A stretch of 64,000 bases of DNA from Mugil cephalus. Taxonomy: Eukaryota; Chordata; Actinopteri; Mugiliformes; Mugilidae. A model generated the notes under the pieces. The model saw only the letters and a list, made by a program, of their open reading frames with translations. It did no database searches and was not told the origin of the DNA. Positions 37,810-48,447 of the stretch are shown piece by piece (the first letter of the stretch is position 1; each line of letters starts with the position of its first letter). The stretch lies in NCBI RefSeq assembly GCF_022458985.1, contig NC_061774.1, positions 9,290,616 to 9,354,615 of the forward strand, written 5' to 3'. A program made the position numbers and the translations under genes.

Positions 37810-40800
37810 AATGTAATCTTGAAATTTTCAAATCCAACCCCTGCAAATTCCCCAAATGTGGGAATCTGGAATACTAATTTTTAGGGGGAGTTTTCCCTGT
37901 GTCCGTGTGGGTTTTCTCTGGGTACTCTGGTTTGGGTTCTCGTTGATTGGTGATTCTAAAATTGACTGATTGAGGTGTGAGTGTGAATGGTTGTTTGTGT
38001 CTGTGTTAGCCCTGCGATAGACTGCCGACCCTTCCACCTGCCTCCCGCAGCAACTCCCGCAACCCTAGTGTGGATGAGTGGTAGTAGAAGATGAGATGAC
38101 CTCCGGCTATGTTCGAATAACCTATTTTAGATTTGTTTGTTGTTAGTCTTAAGTTACCATTCAAGGAAACAATTTTAGAAGCCGAGTCCAACTGAAAAAA
38201 CGACCCGCAGGTTAGCAGTCAGCTACTCTCTGTTCTATAGCTATCTATTCACAATAAAGGGTGCGGTCACTTTGAGCGATGGCTGGTTGCCGTCACAGGT
38301 CGCTGTCTGCCTGGCTGGGCGTCCACCTCAGCACCACTCATGCTCCACCTCTTTGGCTATTTTTAGCTGGGAGTCGGGCGCAGCCAAGATGGTGCGCTCA
38401 AAGCCATCATGCTTAAGGTGACATCACAGAGGGTCCATCTTTGTATACATTGCATGGCTGACTTCACGTGGCTAGTCTCACAAGTCAGAGGTGTGAAATT
38501 AGTCCACTTGGGAGGGAAATCCGAAACATGTTGTCACAAATCTCTAAAACTATTTGTCTTTAAATTTAAATTTCTCTAAACGAATCAAAGGAAATATGTT
38601 CTGATGACTGCAGCTGCAACTTTTCCTTATATAAAGGTGCGATATGGTCATAATTCAGCTTTCAAAATGACTCGCTGGGGGACAGTGAAGAATGTGAGCT
38701 CTAAAGAAGAATGGACGGACAATCAGCAATTTTTGAGAACTCTAAATTTAGTAATCGTCAAGCTACACTCACCAAAAACTTGATGGCGTCTTTCAATTAC
38801 TCCTCACTGGAAAATGTGTGAAATCTCAGTCGGAGCCGAGAAAACCCATCTGACAGGTTATTGTCACATATTGTGCAGCACTCTTTGTGCCCTTAAAAAG
38901 TCTCTGCAGCTCAGCACCATGAAGCCCAGTGCCTGTTATAACTTAATTGTTTTGTTTTTCTCTGCAGAACCTGAGTCCTCGGACAGAAGCGCCGAAAGAA
39001 GTCACGATGCCGTGTCCGCAAGCAAAATCCACATCCGCATCTCTACAAAACCACAGTGCTTGTACTGCTGAGAAAGGCAGCGATGTTCCTGATGCTGCTC
39101 TCCCAACTATTGTTATCTCCGAGTGTAAATCTCCTTCAGAAGTGCCTGAGGAAACCGAGACGGAAACAGATTCACAGCCTGCTATCAGGTCAGACTCCTC
39201 CTCAAATGAAAACAGTTCCCAGGAAAAAGCAGACAAAACCTCTCCCTTCAAAATGATCATCAAGGGACTGACCCGGTCCAGATCACAAGACTCTTTGGCC
39301 TCGTCGAAGCCTAGCTGTGAAGAAGACCTGTCTGAATCAGGCTGCAACCACAATGGAGACTCGCAGCGGGAGATCCCAGAAAGCCCTTCATGGCTCCTTT
39401 TCAGTGCGAGGTCAGGCAAAAAGGAGAAGACGTCTGGTGGTGTGAACAAGGCTCAAGGAAAGGAGACGCAGAGCACTTTGCAGAGAGGAGAGGACTCTCA
39501 GTGTCAAAAGAGCCAAGTCAACTGGGAGCAGCTGGAGGCGACTAAAGCCATATTCGATCTGCTGAAAGAAATATCAGGTTGGTTCAGTGTTTAAAATCAG
39601 TTCACTATGAAATCAGTGTGTGAGTGAGAATGTAGTTCCTAGTCATCGTTAGAAAGTGAAAGGTTGGCTTCCTTTATACGACCTGCGTGGTGCATTCATG
39701 TGCTCACAGAGTGGAGGACTGTCAGCAGACATCTATACAGCATCACCCTGTGAAGAAGACTCTTGCAGTTTATAGGATATCTATATATCTATATATGTAT
39801 ATATTTAGGATAATAAGTTGGAGAATCTTGGTCCGATACATTCATCAAATAATCTCTGAACAGATGCAGCAGTACTGTAGCCTTGAAGTCTACTGTGATA
39901 AATTATTAACCTCAGGCACTCTTTAGACCTGTGGAAATTAATTTTTGCGCCGTAGCGAAAAAAACTGAGAAGAGATCAAAGGTAGGAGAAATGTATCTCT
40001 TATCAGCTCTTGTATGCTTTATAAAAAGTGGTTTGTGGTGCCATTTTGATTTATACTTTTGAAACTAATGACTCAGAAGACCTTAGAGCTTTGTATTTTT
40101 CTTACAATCAATGATTCTCTGCTTTATGCTGCAAAAACTTGAATCTCACCAAACTCTGCAGCAGGTTTGTTGAAGCTTACATTAAAATCTGCAGCTTACC
40201 ATGTTCGTGAATACGCTAATGTATTGTATCTAAAAGCTTGTGTGTGAATGATGTGGCTTTAAGAATACTTGAAATTTGCCGTAAAGCCAACAGTCTTGTC
40301 TCTACAGGAAACTCCATCCTCATAAACATATTCGACGCCATCTTGAAGCCTGTGATGCCTATCTTGAAAAAGTAAGTGCGTTGCGAACGCCCTCCCACAG
40401 TTAACACAAATGTTGAATCTCTGTGTGTGTGAATGATTTCGTCGTGTGCTCCTCTCCAGGAAATTGAACGCTTTCCTCAACAAAGTGAACCCGACGGAGG
40501 CGCAGATGGCCGGGTACATCGACGCCATGCGTGACGCTCAGTGGCCGGAGTCTCAGCCTGCTGCACCACCTCCTCCTCCTCCTTCTTCCCGTCGCACTGA
40601 CGAGCAGAAGGACGAAACCAGGGAACGAGCGCATAACCTCATCAACGCCAGATGTAGGCGACACTTTTCCGGCCATCAGCAGGAAATATTCGGGTATTTG
40701 TCACCAGTCAGTGCATCAAAAATGAACTTTTCTCTTCTTTCTGTAGATTCAAATTTTCTTGTCTTGAAGAAGACGGACGTGGAGTCTGTTTTTAATCTTC

Positions 40801-41014
40801 TCCAGAATGGTCAGGAAAACAAAACGCTCATCTACGTAAGTATCCTCCGTCACCTGATGTCCATGTTTCACTTCATACGATGCATAAATGTTGTTCTTAT
40901 TTTGTTTGTTTTTCATAACAGATGCTCCTTTCATTCCTATTGAAAGAATTGTTTCCCAATGAGCCTTCACTGAATTTGAGTGCTGTGCACAAAGTGACCA
41001 ACGCAGCCAACTGA
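29962..41014 (+). CDS. Sorting nexin-like protein (PXA, degenerate PX, nexin-C type), complete, 16 exons, 872 aa
   Basis: Exons: 29962-30150, 30577-30676, 31697-31910, 32207-32349, 33248-33422, 33565-33620, 34514-34704, 34796-34906, 35045-35176, 36982-37080, 37165-37323, 38968-39577, 40308-40371, 40460-40653, 40747-40835 and 40922-41014. All GT-AG phases agree (2619 nt with TGA). Residues 1-43 form two hydrophobic segments (probable ER membrane hairpin). A PXA domain spans about 97-245, a Lys-rich helix about 293-330, and a PX-like fold about 370-500. Then come a long Ser/Glu-rich linker, a Pro run ('APPPPPP') and a nexin-C-like C terminus. This order is that of the SNX13/14/19/25 family, which act at ER-endosome or lipid-droplet contacts, but there is no RGS domain and the PX lacks the canonical RRYxxF. 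I cannot assign a mammalian orthologue; SNX19-like is the nearest architecture. Confidence 0.85.
31197..31227. repeat. Perfect inverted repeat, 13-bp arms, 5-bp loop
   Basis: AACTCTCTAGAGA (31197-31209), a TCATG loop and the exact reverse complement TCTCTAGAGAGTT (31215-31227). Each arm is itself partly palindromic (CTCTAGAG). It lies in intron 2 of the sorting nexin-like gene. Confidence 0.8.
35177..36981. other. Sorting nexin-like gene intron 9
   Basis: The 1.8-kb intron between the two halves of the PX-like domain. AT-rich, with an AT-only stretch near 35507-35545. No coding exon was found in it, and the flanking exons splice in frame without one. Confidence 0.65.
37774..37810. repeat. 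(TA)n microsatellite
   Basis: An AT dinucleotide run with a single 'ac' interruption in intron 11, immediately before the LINE/SINE-tail remnant. Confidence 0.9.
37815..38095 (+). mobile_element. Fish LINE/SINE 3'-tail remnant
   Basis: A degenerate but recognisable series of words appears: 'ccctgtgtccgtgtgggtt', 'ttctctgggtactctgg', 'attggtgattctaaaattga', 'gtgaatggttgt', 'ttagccctgcgatagactg' and 'gcaaccctagtgtggatgag'. These follow the order of a very abundant fish retroelement tail, usually ending 'gaccctagtgaggataagcg'. The copy sits in an intron and lacks coding capacity. Confidence 0.65.
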
Positions 41015-41583
41015 TGTGAAGCCCTGCTTGTGCTTTTAATGGTACTTTGTTTTGAAGTTTTTAGAATGTCAGATTATTTATTAAGTGTCTTAAAGTGCCT
41101 TAAACATCCATGACCACTTGTGTATCATGTGTGACATGCTCAGTGCTGTTGTTTTGTTTTGTTTGTTTGTTTTTTTGTTTGTTGTTGTCCTGTTTTTATC
41201 TCAAACGTACTGTGAATTTTTTTGGATTTCGGATCATCTTTGTATGTCTTCACTTGTCACTGTGATGAAAGTGGCTTATCTGTAAGAAATCAGAAGTATT
41301 CTTTATGGGAGCCAGTTTTGATTTTTTGTACTCAAACTTTGTTTCATATTTGCTATTTGAATTTCACCCCTCACATTTTAATGTAAAAGAATTTTCTAAA
41401 ATGTTTTCTGTCACTTTGAGCACTTTTGTACGGTGAGAGTGTAAACCGGTTGATGTGACCTAAAGTTTTATAAAACCAAAATATGTCATAATTCCTTATC
41501 ACTTAAAACTGTCGAAGCATGGGCAGTACTCTTTCAAAGGAAACTTGAAATAATGTTAATCTAAGTAACTTAAGTTTATTCCA

Positions 41584-41589
41584 AATAAA
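41584..41589 (+). terminator. Polyadenylation signal of the sorting nexin-like gene
   Basis: AATAAA lies 570 bp after the TGA in 'ccaaataaaatgttttc', followed by a T-rich stretch. It is the best canonical signal in the 3' UTR. Confidence 0.6.
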
Positions 41590-44020
41590 ATGTTTTCATA
41601 AGTCATTATTTCAGTTTTTTTTCTGGGTTTGTGTATTTAAGTTGAACTTTAACTGGTAAATGATTTGCAGTAAATCAGAGTGAGTTGCTGATTCCAATAG
41701 CACGTTGGCCTTGAAGGAGCATCTGAGTAAAAGATGACTCAGACCAGTTAATCCTCTAAGAGAAAATGTTATTTATAAAATAATGATAATACAGACTCAA
41801 ATAACCCACCACCATCGTCATGTTTTTTCCAATGAGCTACCGTCATAGATTCGCAGAGAAATGCGTTCTTCAAATCTTTACCACGTGTCTGAAGTGAAAA
41901 ATTATATTCTCTCTAAGATGATGCAATTTCTGCTGCTGACGAAAGCCTTGTTGATCAGTTGGGGAAAAAAAAGAACTTGCATTTAATGAAAATGCTCTCG
42001 GTAATATTCATGCTGTTGCATTATGGAAGTGAAATGGAATTAATTACGGGCTTATTCTGGTCCAGGTCGCAGGAGGGAGATTATCTGACATTGCTACAAT
42101 ATGAATTCATTTAAGTTCCTTGAGCCAGTTAACTCCATCACGCAGAACCAAACGCTTTCATTTCCAGAAGGAAGCGGGTAAATCCTGTGCAATCCTATTA
42201 TTAGCCTTATTCATGAACTCATCATGAAAACGCAGGTGAATGTTTCTCCCGTACTTTAAAACATGAATTTAGAATGAACGTCTGATTTATTTATTGACCT
42301 AGATTCCAATAGCATCACATGAACTTAAAGAGAAGAGGGAGACTTTATCCTATATAAAGACACCCCTAAATCACCTCATGGACACAATTCAATGAATTTT
42401 ACCACATCAGAAAGTAACTGGAAACTGGTAACTGGAAAAACCTAATTTACCCAAAATTGAATCTACTTCTAATGATCAGATTTGAAGAAGTAATAAAAAC
42501 CAATATTATCTCTAACCCACAATCTCATCAAACAGTTATTTGGCAATAATGGCAATAGCTCAGCCTGAAATATTTAGTTGCCTGCAACGTATAACATGAT
42601 TAGCAGTATAAATAAATAAATAAATAGAAATTCAGCAACAGTTGTAGTTAATGTACAGATATTATTTCAAGACATTTATTTTGGCAACTTGTAGATACTC
42701 AATAAAGTATCTTGTTCTCTTGGCTGTATTTATTATGCCCTCTAGTGGCAGACACATGAAACAATGCCACTTTAAGAATATGAAGAACACGAAGCTAAAT
42801 ATATTCTGTATTTACTCTTATGCTCAAATACTCTAGTCTTTGCAGAAAGCTCCATCCTCGTACCTCAGTCAGCTGTTGTCATTAAAAGAGTACGTACAAA
42901 TAATCCTCTGAGGAGGGAATTTGGGGAAGACATGAAAGATATTTGTCCAAGTACCAATAAACACAATTAAATGGCGGATTAAAAAATGTGCATGAGTGGT
43001 CGTTACTAATAACAGAATGTTCAAATGAAACAAAACACACATCTCAGTAATAAGAAAAATACTGAATATGTGCAAAACCAAAACCACCAGACTCTAACCC
43101 CAACCCTAAGTCATGTAGGTTAGATAGACCACCAACCGACCACAATCATGTTGTGTAGATCAAGAGTTTGAACATTGAATATAGTACAACCAATAAAAAC
43201 ATGTGACAATGTCCTTAAAACAGTTGGAGCGATTCCTATTTATTTATTTTATTTTATATAACTGTCTTATTAGTTTAAAATAATGTATAAATTATATGCA
43301 AGAAACAGTGGTATTTCACCAAGGAGATCAGTGGTACTAGCTCAGCTTTACCCATTATAATGCATCAGAATTTCTTTGTTGTTTATCATTCCTCTGAAAG
43401 AAAGAACTACCTACATAAAATGTAGTTTCTCTCTCAGTTGTATCAGAGAAGAAGTGTAATAAAATGTTTGATGCAGAGAAATCAATAGAATTTATTTTTC
43501 TGAATCTGCAATGACAAGGTGTCAAATACTTAGAGGCTCGGTGAAATAAAATGTTCAGTGTTTTCCAGTTGTATAAAGTTGTGCAAAGGAAAAGAAAGAT
43601 GTAAACACACAAATAACATTCTGCTTGGGTCATATATGGGGCAGCAATAGTTTTTTTGAACCAATCAGAGTTGTGTTTGAGTAAATGCTGCAGTCATTAT
43701 AGGATTCATGGGGAATCATGATATTCATTATAGGATTCAACTAACACATTTTTTTTTTCAAAAAACAAAACAAAACAACAACAAAAACAACAAAAACGTC
43801 TTATTTTTGAACTGTGTGCCAACTTTGATCACTCAAGAATAGTGATTTTGACTTTTGTGATAGATACATCAGAGTGTTGGTTTTCAAAAGAGACTAAAAC
43901 TATCTATTTGTTTATTTATTTCTTTTTTGTAAAAAGGCTGGAATTATAAGAGATTAAATGTAAGACTATAGTCTGAAAGCTGTGGTGCCAACACACCACC
44001 TTCCGTGCTGATTTGTCCTT
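41590..44020. other. AT-rich intergenic sequence
   Basis: About 2.4 kb with no supported gene on either strand. It includes a short (AAAT)n run near 42610-42627, a strong CTCF-like motif at 42736-42750 and an A-rich tract at about 43757-43797. Confidence 0.6.
42736..42750 (-). promoter_or_regulatory. CTCF-like motif, minus orientation
   Basis: TGCCCTCTAGTGGCA on the plus strand is the reverse complement of TGCCACTAGAGGGCA, a close match to the CTCF core. It lies 1.7 kb beyond the end of the sorting nexin-like gene. Confidence 0.5.
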
Positions 44021-44029
44021 GAAAAACAC

Positions 44030-44168
44030 TGCGGACTCTCCGGCTGCTGCAGTTCCACCTCCGGTCCACTAGGTGGCAGCGCTGTGTTCAGCGCCATGTT
44101 CCGTAATCCAAGATGTCTGCGCCCTGAAGGATGCTGCTAACGGCGTGAAGGTACAGGACAAGTGACAG
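44030..44168 (+). promoter_or_regulatory. Orphan CpG-rich promoter and candidate untranslated exon
   Basis: An abrupt GC/CpG-rich island in AT-rich DNA contains a CTCF-like motif (44066-44080) and a YY1-like 'ccaagatgtc' (about 44108). Two possible splice donors follow: gaag|gtacag (exon end 44150) and gacag|gtattg (exon end 44168). All short frames from its ATGs terminate quickly, so it would be a 5' UTR exon. The gene it serves is unknown. The next recognisable plus-strand coding exon is mrpl11, 11 kb away. Confidence 0.4.
44066..44080 (+). promoter_or_regulatory. CTCF-like motif, plus orientation
   Basis: CCACTAGGTGGCAGC matches the CTCF consensus at every core position (CCASYAGRKGGCRS). 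It sits inside the orphan promoter and is oppositely oriented to the motif at 42.74 kb. Confidence 0.55.
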
Positions 44169-44449
44169 GTATTGTAATTATAATTCGCTCATATCATTTC
44201 GCCAGAGTAAAATACTGCTCTGTTCGACCTGTGAATTTGAAGTCGTTTGTCTGGATGCGGGGGGTGTTAGCTTTAGCTAAGCTGGATTTAGCTTCCTGCT
44301 GTTCAATGTGACTGTGGACACGAAGTGCTGCTCTGCGTGTCTGATCACTATTACGAAGATGAAGTGTGGAATTGGTTTTATAGAAGCGCTATAAACAAGC
44401 GGTCACCAATAGAAACACTTTAAACCGGTCTCAAAAACATTGATTTCAG

Positions 44450-44521
44450 ACCCAACCTGGAAGCAAAGTCAAAGCTTCCACCGAAGCCTAAAGATCTGGT
44501 GACTTTGTTAACTGTGGAAAC
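44450..44521 (+). other. Candidate untranslated exon with strong splice sites
   Basis: A 72-nt stretch is bounded by acceptor ttgatttcag and donor gtaagtg, both near consensus, 300 nt after the orphan promoter. It has no ATG. Only one frame is open, with phase 2 at both ends, and that phase does not fit the mrpl11 exon's entry phase. It is best read as a 5' UTR or lncRNA exon. Confidence 0.35.
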
Positions 44522-46247
44522 GTAAGTGTGACTTAATGCTGCAAATAAGCGGTAACAATATTTTCTGTTACTTATGTTAATAGTTTTGCGTCAAGTGCCA
44601 ACACTACTGAACACATTTGAAAGGAATGACCATGACGTTAAATTTAAAAATAAGTGATGGGAAACACTTTGAACAGTTTTGGATGTGTTCACTTACTTTA
44701 CTGTGAGATTTTATTATTTGGTTGTTTGTTTGTTTTTTGTGTTAAAACCACACAAATGATTGAAGCTCAGATGGAGAGACATGTTGTTACATACATATTT
44801 GAAAATGTTTGCTTGTGTTGTCAGACCTCTGTCTGCCAGTCACAAGCCCCCTGAGTCCTATATTATTTATCTTTATCTATTTATTTCTTTGTCAATCAAC
44901 ATTGTAGAGATCCCGAGGTATAAGCACAGACCTATGACATACAAACCATTTCCACAGGGCAGAAATTTCATTTTTTAAATGAAATATTTATTTATTATTT
45001 ATTTAATATATTTATAATGAAGTGTGTGTACTTTGAATCCAGAATTTCAGCTCGAGCTTCCTTTGCACACAGGAGACAGATACAGAAAGATTCTTATGCT
45101 GTTTTGACAGTAAAACTGAGAGTCTTCTCCTTATTTTGGATTTGACTGAGGTCCTTTTATTATGACCAGCATCTGTCCAGATGAATCTTCCACTAAACAA
45201 ATCCCACCAGTATTAAAACACCTTTGTTTCCTAATAATTCCCAAATTAATCCGGACTTTTATTGCTCAACAGGGAAGACACACATGGAGCTAACAGCAAT
45301 AACCTTAGCTTTGTTCTAGTAATTTTAGCAATTCAGTGCTTCAAATAATGCTGTTAGCCATTATAACCAGTAGCCAACAAGCTGATATGCTAAAATATCT
45401 TTTTCTTTTATTTTTCACTCCCTCATCATCCCCAGGTATTGGATCTGTTAGTTTCAGTCATAACTTAACTCAACATTTGATTGAAGAAGATGTATAGTGG
45501 TTAAAGACAAGATTATCGTTTTCCTTTCCCCATTTCAAACTAAACATTGTTAAGTTAGGATTTAACAATAGTTCAGTCACAAATATTTATGGCAGCAAAT
45601 CTTATAAATATGAAGACAGTTCATACAAAACCAAAACTTGCTTGTATCAAAGGTTTTTAACCGTCTCACCACATGTTAAACATGATAATATTTTGTTTAA
45701 TTTCCTAAAAGACTGAAAAAATTGAGGACTCACTTTGATTATTTATTTATTTTAATTTGACATGTTAATTGTCATTTCTCTCTTTAAATGCCTGTTTTCA
45801 ACCTCACTCAACTTCTGTGACTTAATACCATCAGCATATTGGACATTAACGGCGGAAGACACTCATTTTCCCCACAGGTGCCATCAAACCATATCAGAGG
45901 AAGGGGAAGCCATTAAGTGGTGTCAATAAAGCGGCTCCAGTTAAACCTCAAATAATGGAAAACGATTTGGAAATAGTGATTGAAATGTTGCGTTAATTTC
46001 ATCTCACTGTTTTTGCTTTTTAGTGAGTGACACTATTCTTAATGATTATTCTAAATGATTGTGGTCGGCTCAAATAACTGTCATTATCTGGTTCTGTAAT
46101 AATTGCAACAGGTCTTTTTACACAATACGCAAGACCAGTTCTGAATGGTTTATATATGAATGGTATGTTAGAGAGTGTTCAGAGGGAAAAGGTTGCCAAG
46201 TCACAGTTTCTGCCTGGATTCTCATATATAAACTGAACAAAAACCCC

Positions 46248-46652
46248 TTATGTTACTACCTTTCTGTCGTGTTGATATAAGTTAATGGTTAATAGTCTGT
46301 TTAATAGGAAAATATTAGCAGTAGCACCTAATAACCATGTAAAGACTTGGCGTGGTAGTAGCCAGAGTAAAGAGATAGTGCCCATATGAACATCATCAGT
46401 GTCGTTAAATAGCTGAGCCATTAGAGCGTCCTCATAGTTAAAGGTGACCAGTTCAGAGTTGACCTCTGTAAAAGCCTGGTGTCCATTTCCCATGCGACTA
46501 AGCGTCCACCCGGCTGTGCCGTTATAAAACAGTGATCCTTCACCAGTACAGAACGTGATGTCCAGCTGCAGCAGGAGCTCAGACTCAAGGGAGCAGATGG
46601 CTTCACAGTTCAGAGTGTTTACTGTCACATTTTGGCTGCGGTCACACTTGGC
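46248..46652 (-). CDS. Unidentified open stretch, possible exon or gene relic
   Basis: A minus-strand frame is open for about 134 codons between TAA at 46655-46653 and the stop at 46250-46248. The first ~100 residues look protein-like: mixed composition, four Cys in the first third (KC, NCEAIC, TFC), three N-glycosylation sequons (NVT, NGT, NDT) and amphipathic stretches such as 'LESELLLQLDITFC'. The end is hydrophobic. The only early start codon is a GTG at 46628; the first in-frame ATG is internal. I see no strong splice sites. It could be an ectodomain exon, a decayed gene or chance. I do not recognise a family. Confidence 0.2.
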   Translation of the reverse strand, partial: AKCDRSQNVTVNTLNCEAICSLESELLLQLDITFCTGEGSLFYNGTAGWTLSRMGNGHQAFTEVNSELVTFNYEDALMAQLFNDTDDVHMGTISLLWLLPRQVFTWLLGATANIFLLNRLLTINLYQHDRKVVT

Positions 46653-47912
46653 TTACAGTTTCTGGGCTGTAATTCTGAAGAATGAATTTTATAATGTCAG
46701 GGCCTCGTGTATTCACATGTCGCCCAGAGATGGTTTGCGATGCTTTTCCTGTCTGTGTAATCAATCATCCGAATCTGTTGCTGTATTGCATTTCCTCCTC
46801 TCGTTCTCCTGCCTCGGCCTGTTTGTATAGTGTCACCCGCAGCTTGACGATGAGCTATAAAAATGTCTTTTTTTTTTCTACGTCCGTGCCATACAAATCA
46901 TGAATCCAAGCTTAAAATGAAACATATCCAGCTGCAAATTAAAAGATAACATTTTCTGCTTGAGAATCACCTGTAACTGGTGCCTGTTTCTTGGCAGCTG
47001 TTTTGTTGTGCTTTGTGCTCTGACACCAGAAAAATACTGACAGCCATGTAGCAGCGACATTTAAAACAAGCTCCCTGCCTCCAAATTATTTCTGAAAAAA
47101 AAAAAGTGAAGTCAGAGCTGTTTTCACATTTTTCTTGTATAGACGCTGTATTTCTTAAGTGTCACCTCAGCTGCTGATTTTTCATTGTTGCTGTTTGCTG
47201 CTTTTTTTTTTTTTAGATTTATTCTAAGTACAGGCAGTTTCCAATTCAAAGATGATGGAGGAAGGAAAATGTAATTCAACCGGTGAAGAAACCGGCCTCC
47301 CTGGGATTTGATCACAGGAAAGCAAAGATAATACATGTAGGTTGTTTGACCTGGGAGTCATCACTATTCAAGCACAAGGTCCTGGTTTGAGGCTGAACTG
47401 CAGTGACAGGCGTATGTGTCAAGGCTCCAGACAACAGCAGTAAATCGGTGAAGAAGACCACTGCTGTTGTCATTAGCCGTCTTATTTTGGTGGCAGATAC
47501 CAGACTTTAACCGAAAGTATTTGACATTAACACAGAACCTCCTGTGTTCATGCTATGGACATTATGTCGTTGGAACAAGCGCCTTGTCTTAAGTGTTGGA
47601 AGTAAACTACTGTCTCAAACATCATTATTTCAGACATTGTGAATGTTGTGTCCACATTTTTTGGTAATGACAGATAGAAATTAAAAGTATCAGTATGTTA
47701 AAATTAAGGCAAGATATTGTATGAGCTTCTTTGGTTTTGTTGAATATTCCATCAGTTGTGTGGCTCCAACGCTTTTGTCCTGGTTGATTTGGTAATGCTG
47801 TAATTAGTAAAAAAAAGAAAAGGATCATATTATTCTGTGAGTAACTATGATCAGTTTTCACAGTTTTTATGCTCCACACGACATGAACAGCTGGTCACAC
47901 ATGTTACCTCAC

Positions 47913-48447
47913 TAGCTGTTTTTATATAGAGCCATGTATTCCTATTACGATCAGTTTAGAAGCCAAAGCCGAATGGAAATGATCCATAAAAACACCTCAA
48001 TCGGAATAAACAGGCCCAAACCGAATGATTCGGCTTCACAGGGGTAGAATATTTATTTTGCCAAACCGATCGAAAGTCATGTAAACGGTGAATCGGAATG
48101 AAGTCAGGCTCCGTTCTGTCTTGACGTAAATATATGGTGACGTTCGAGTGACGTTCCCTCAACTCATCCGCAGCTCCACGGAGAGTTTGTTTTTAATAAC
48201 AGCTCTGAAAGAACTAGACATTATCGCACGGTTAAACGCAAAAGTCCATCAAAAATCAGTTGAACCGAAGAACAATAGCAACTGCTATGCTGATTACATG
48301 AGAGATCAGTCATGGTATCATATCATCGATCTGTGAATGACACGTCTGTATAAAACAGCTGTTCCGATTAAAAGTAGAGATACATGTAAACAGCTGACCT
48401 GAAACCTTCAATCGGAAAGAGAAAACGTCTCCATGTAAACCCAGCTA
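47913..48447. mobile_element. Non-autonomous DNA transposon with degenerate terminal inverted repeats
   Basis: The left end TAGCTGTTTTTATATAGAG and the reverse complement of the right end TAGCTGGGTTTACATGGAG match at about 14 of 19 positions. Further similarity follows inward (CGATC versus CGATT). Internal words 'aatcgga' and 'catgtaaac' recur in both orientations. About 535 bp, no coding capacity. The ends resemble the fish element group starting 'AGCTGGGTTTACATGG'. The target duplication is unclear, possibly TA. Confidence 0.55.

Larger units (their letters stand above)
37324..38967. other. Sorting nexin-like gene intron 11
   Basis: A 1.6-kb intron holding a TA microsatellite (37774-37810) and a degenerate LINE/SINE tail (about 37815-38095). 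No coding exon is seen. Confidence 0.7.

Noticed and set aside
38943-39449. 168-codon minus-strand frame
   Set aside because: Antisense of sorting nexin-like exon 12, which is in phase with both neighbouring exons.
44450-44521. Candidate exon considered as coding
   Set aside because: No ATG upstream stays open, and its only open frame (phase 2 at both ends) does not fit the entry phase of the mrpl11 exon.
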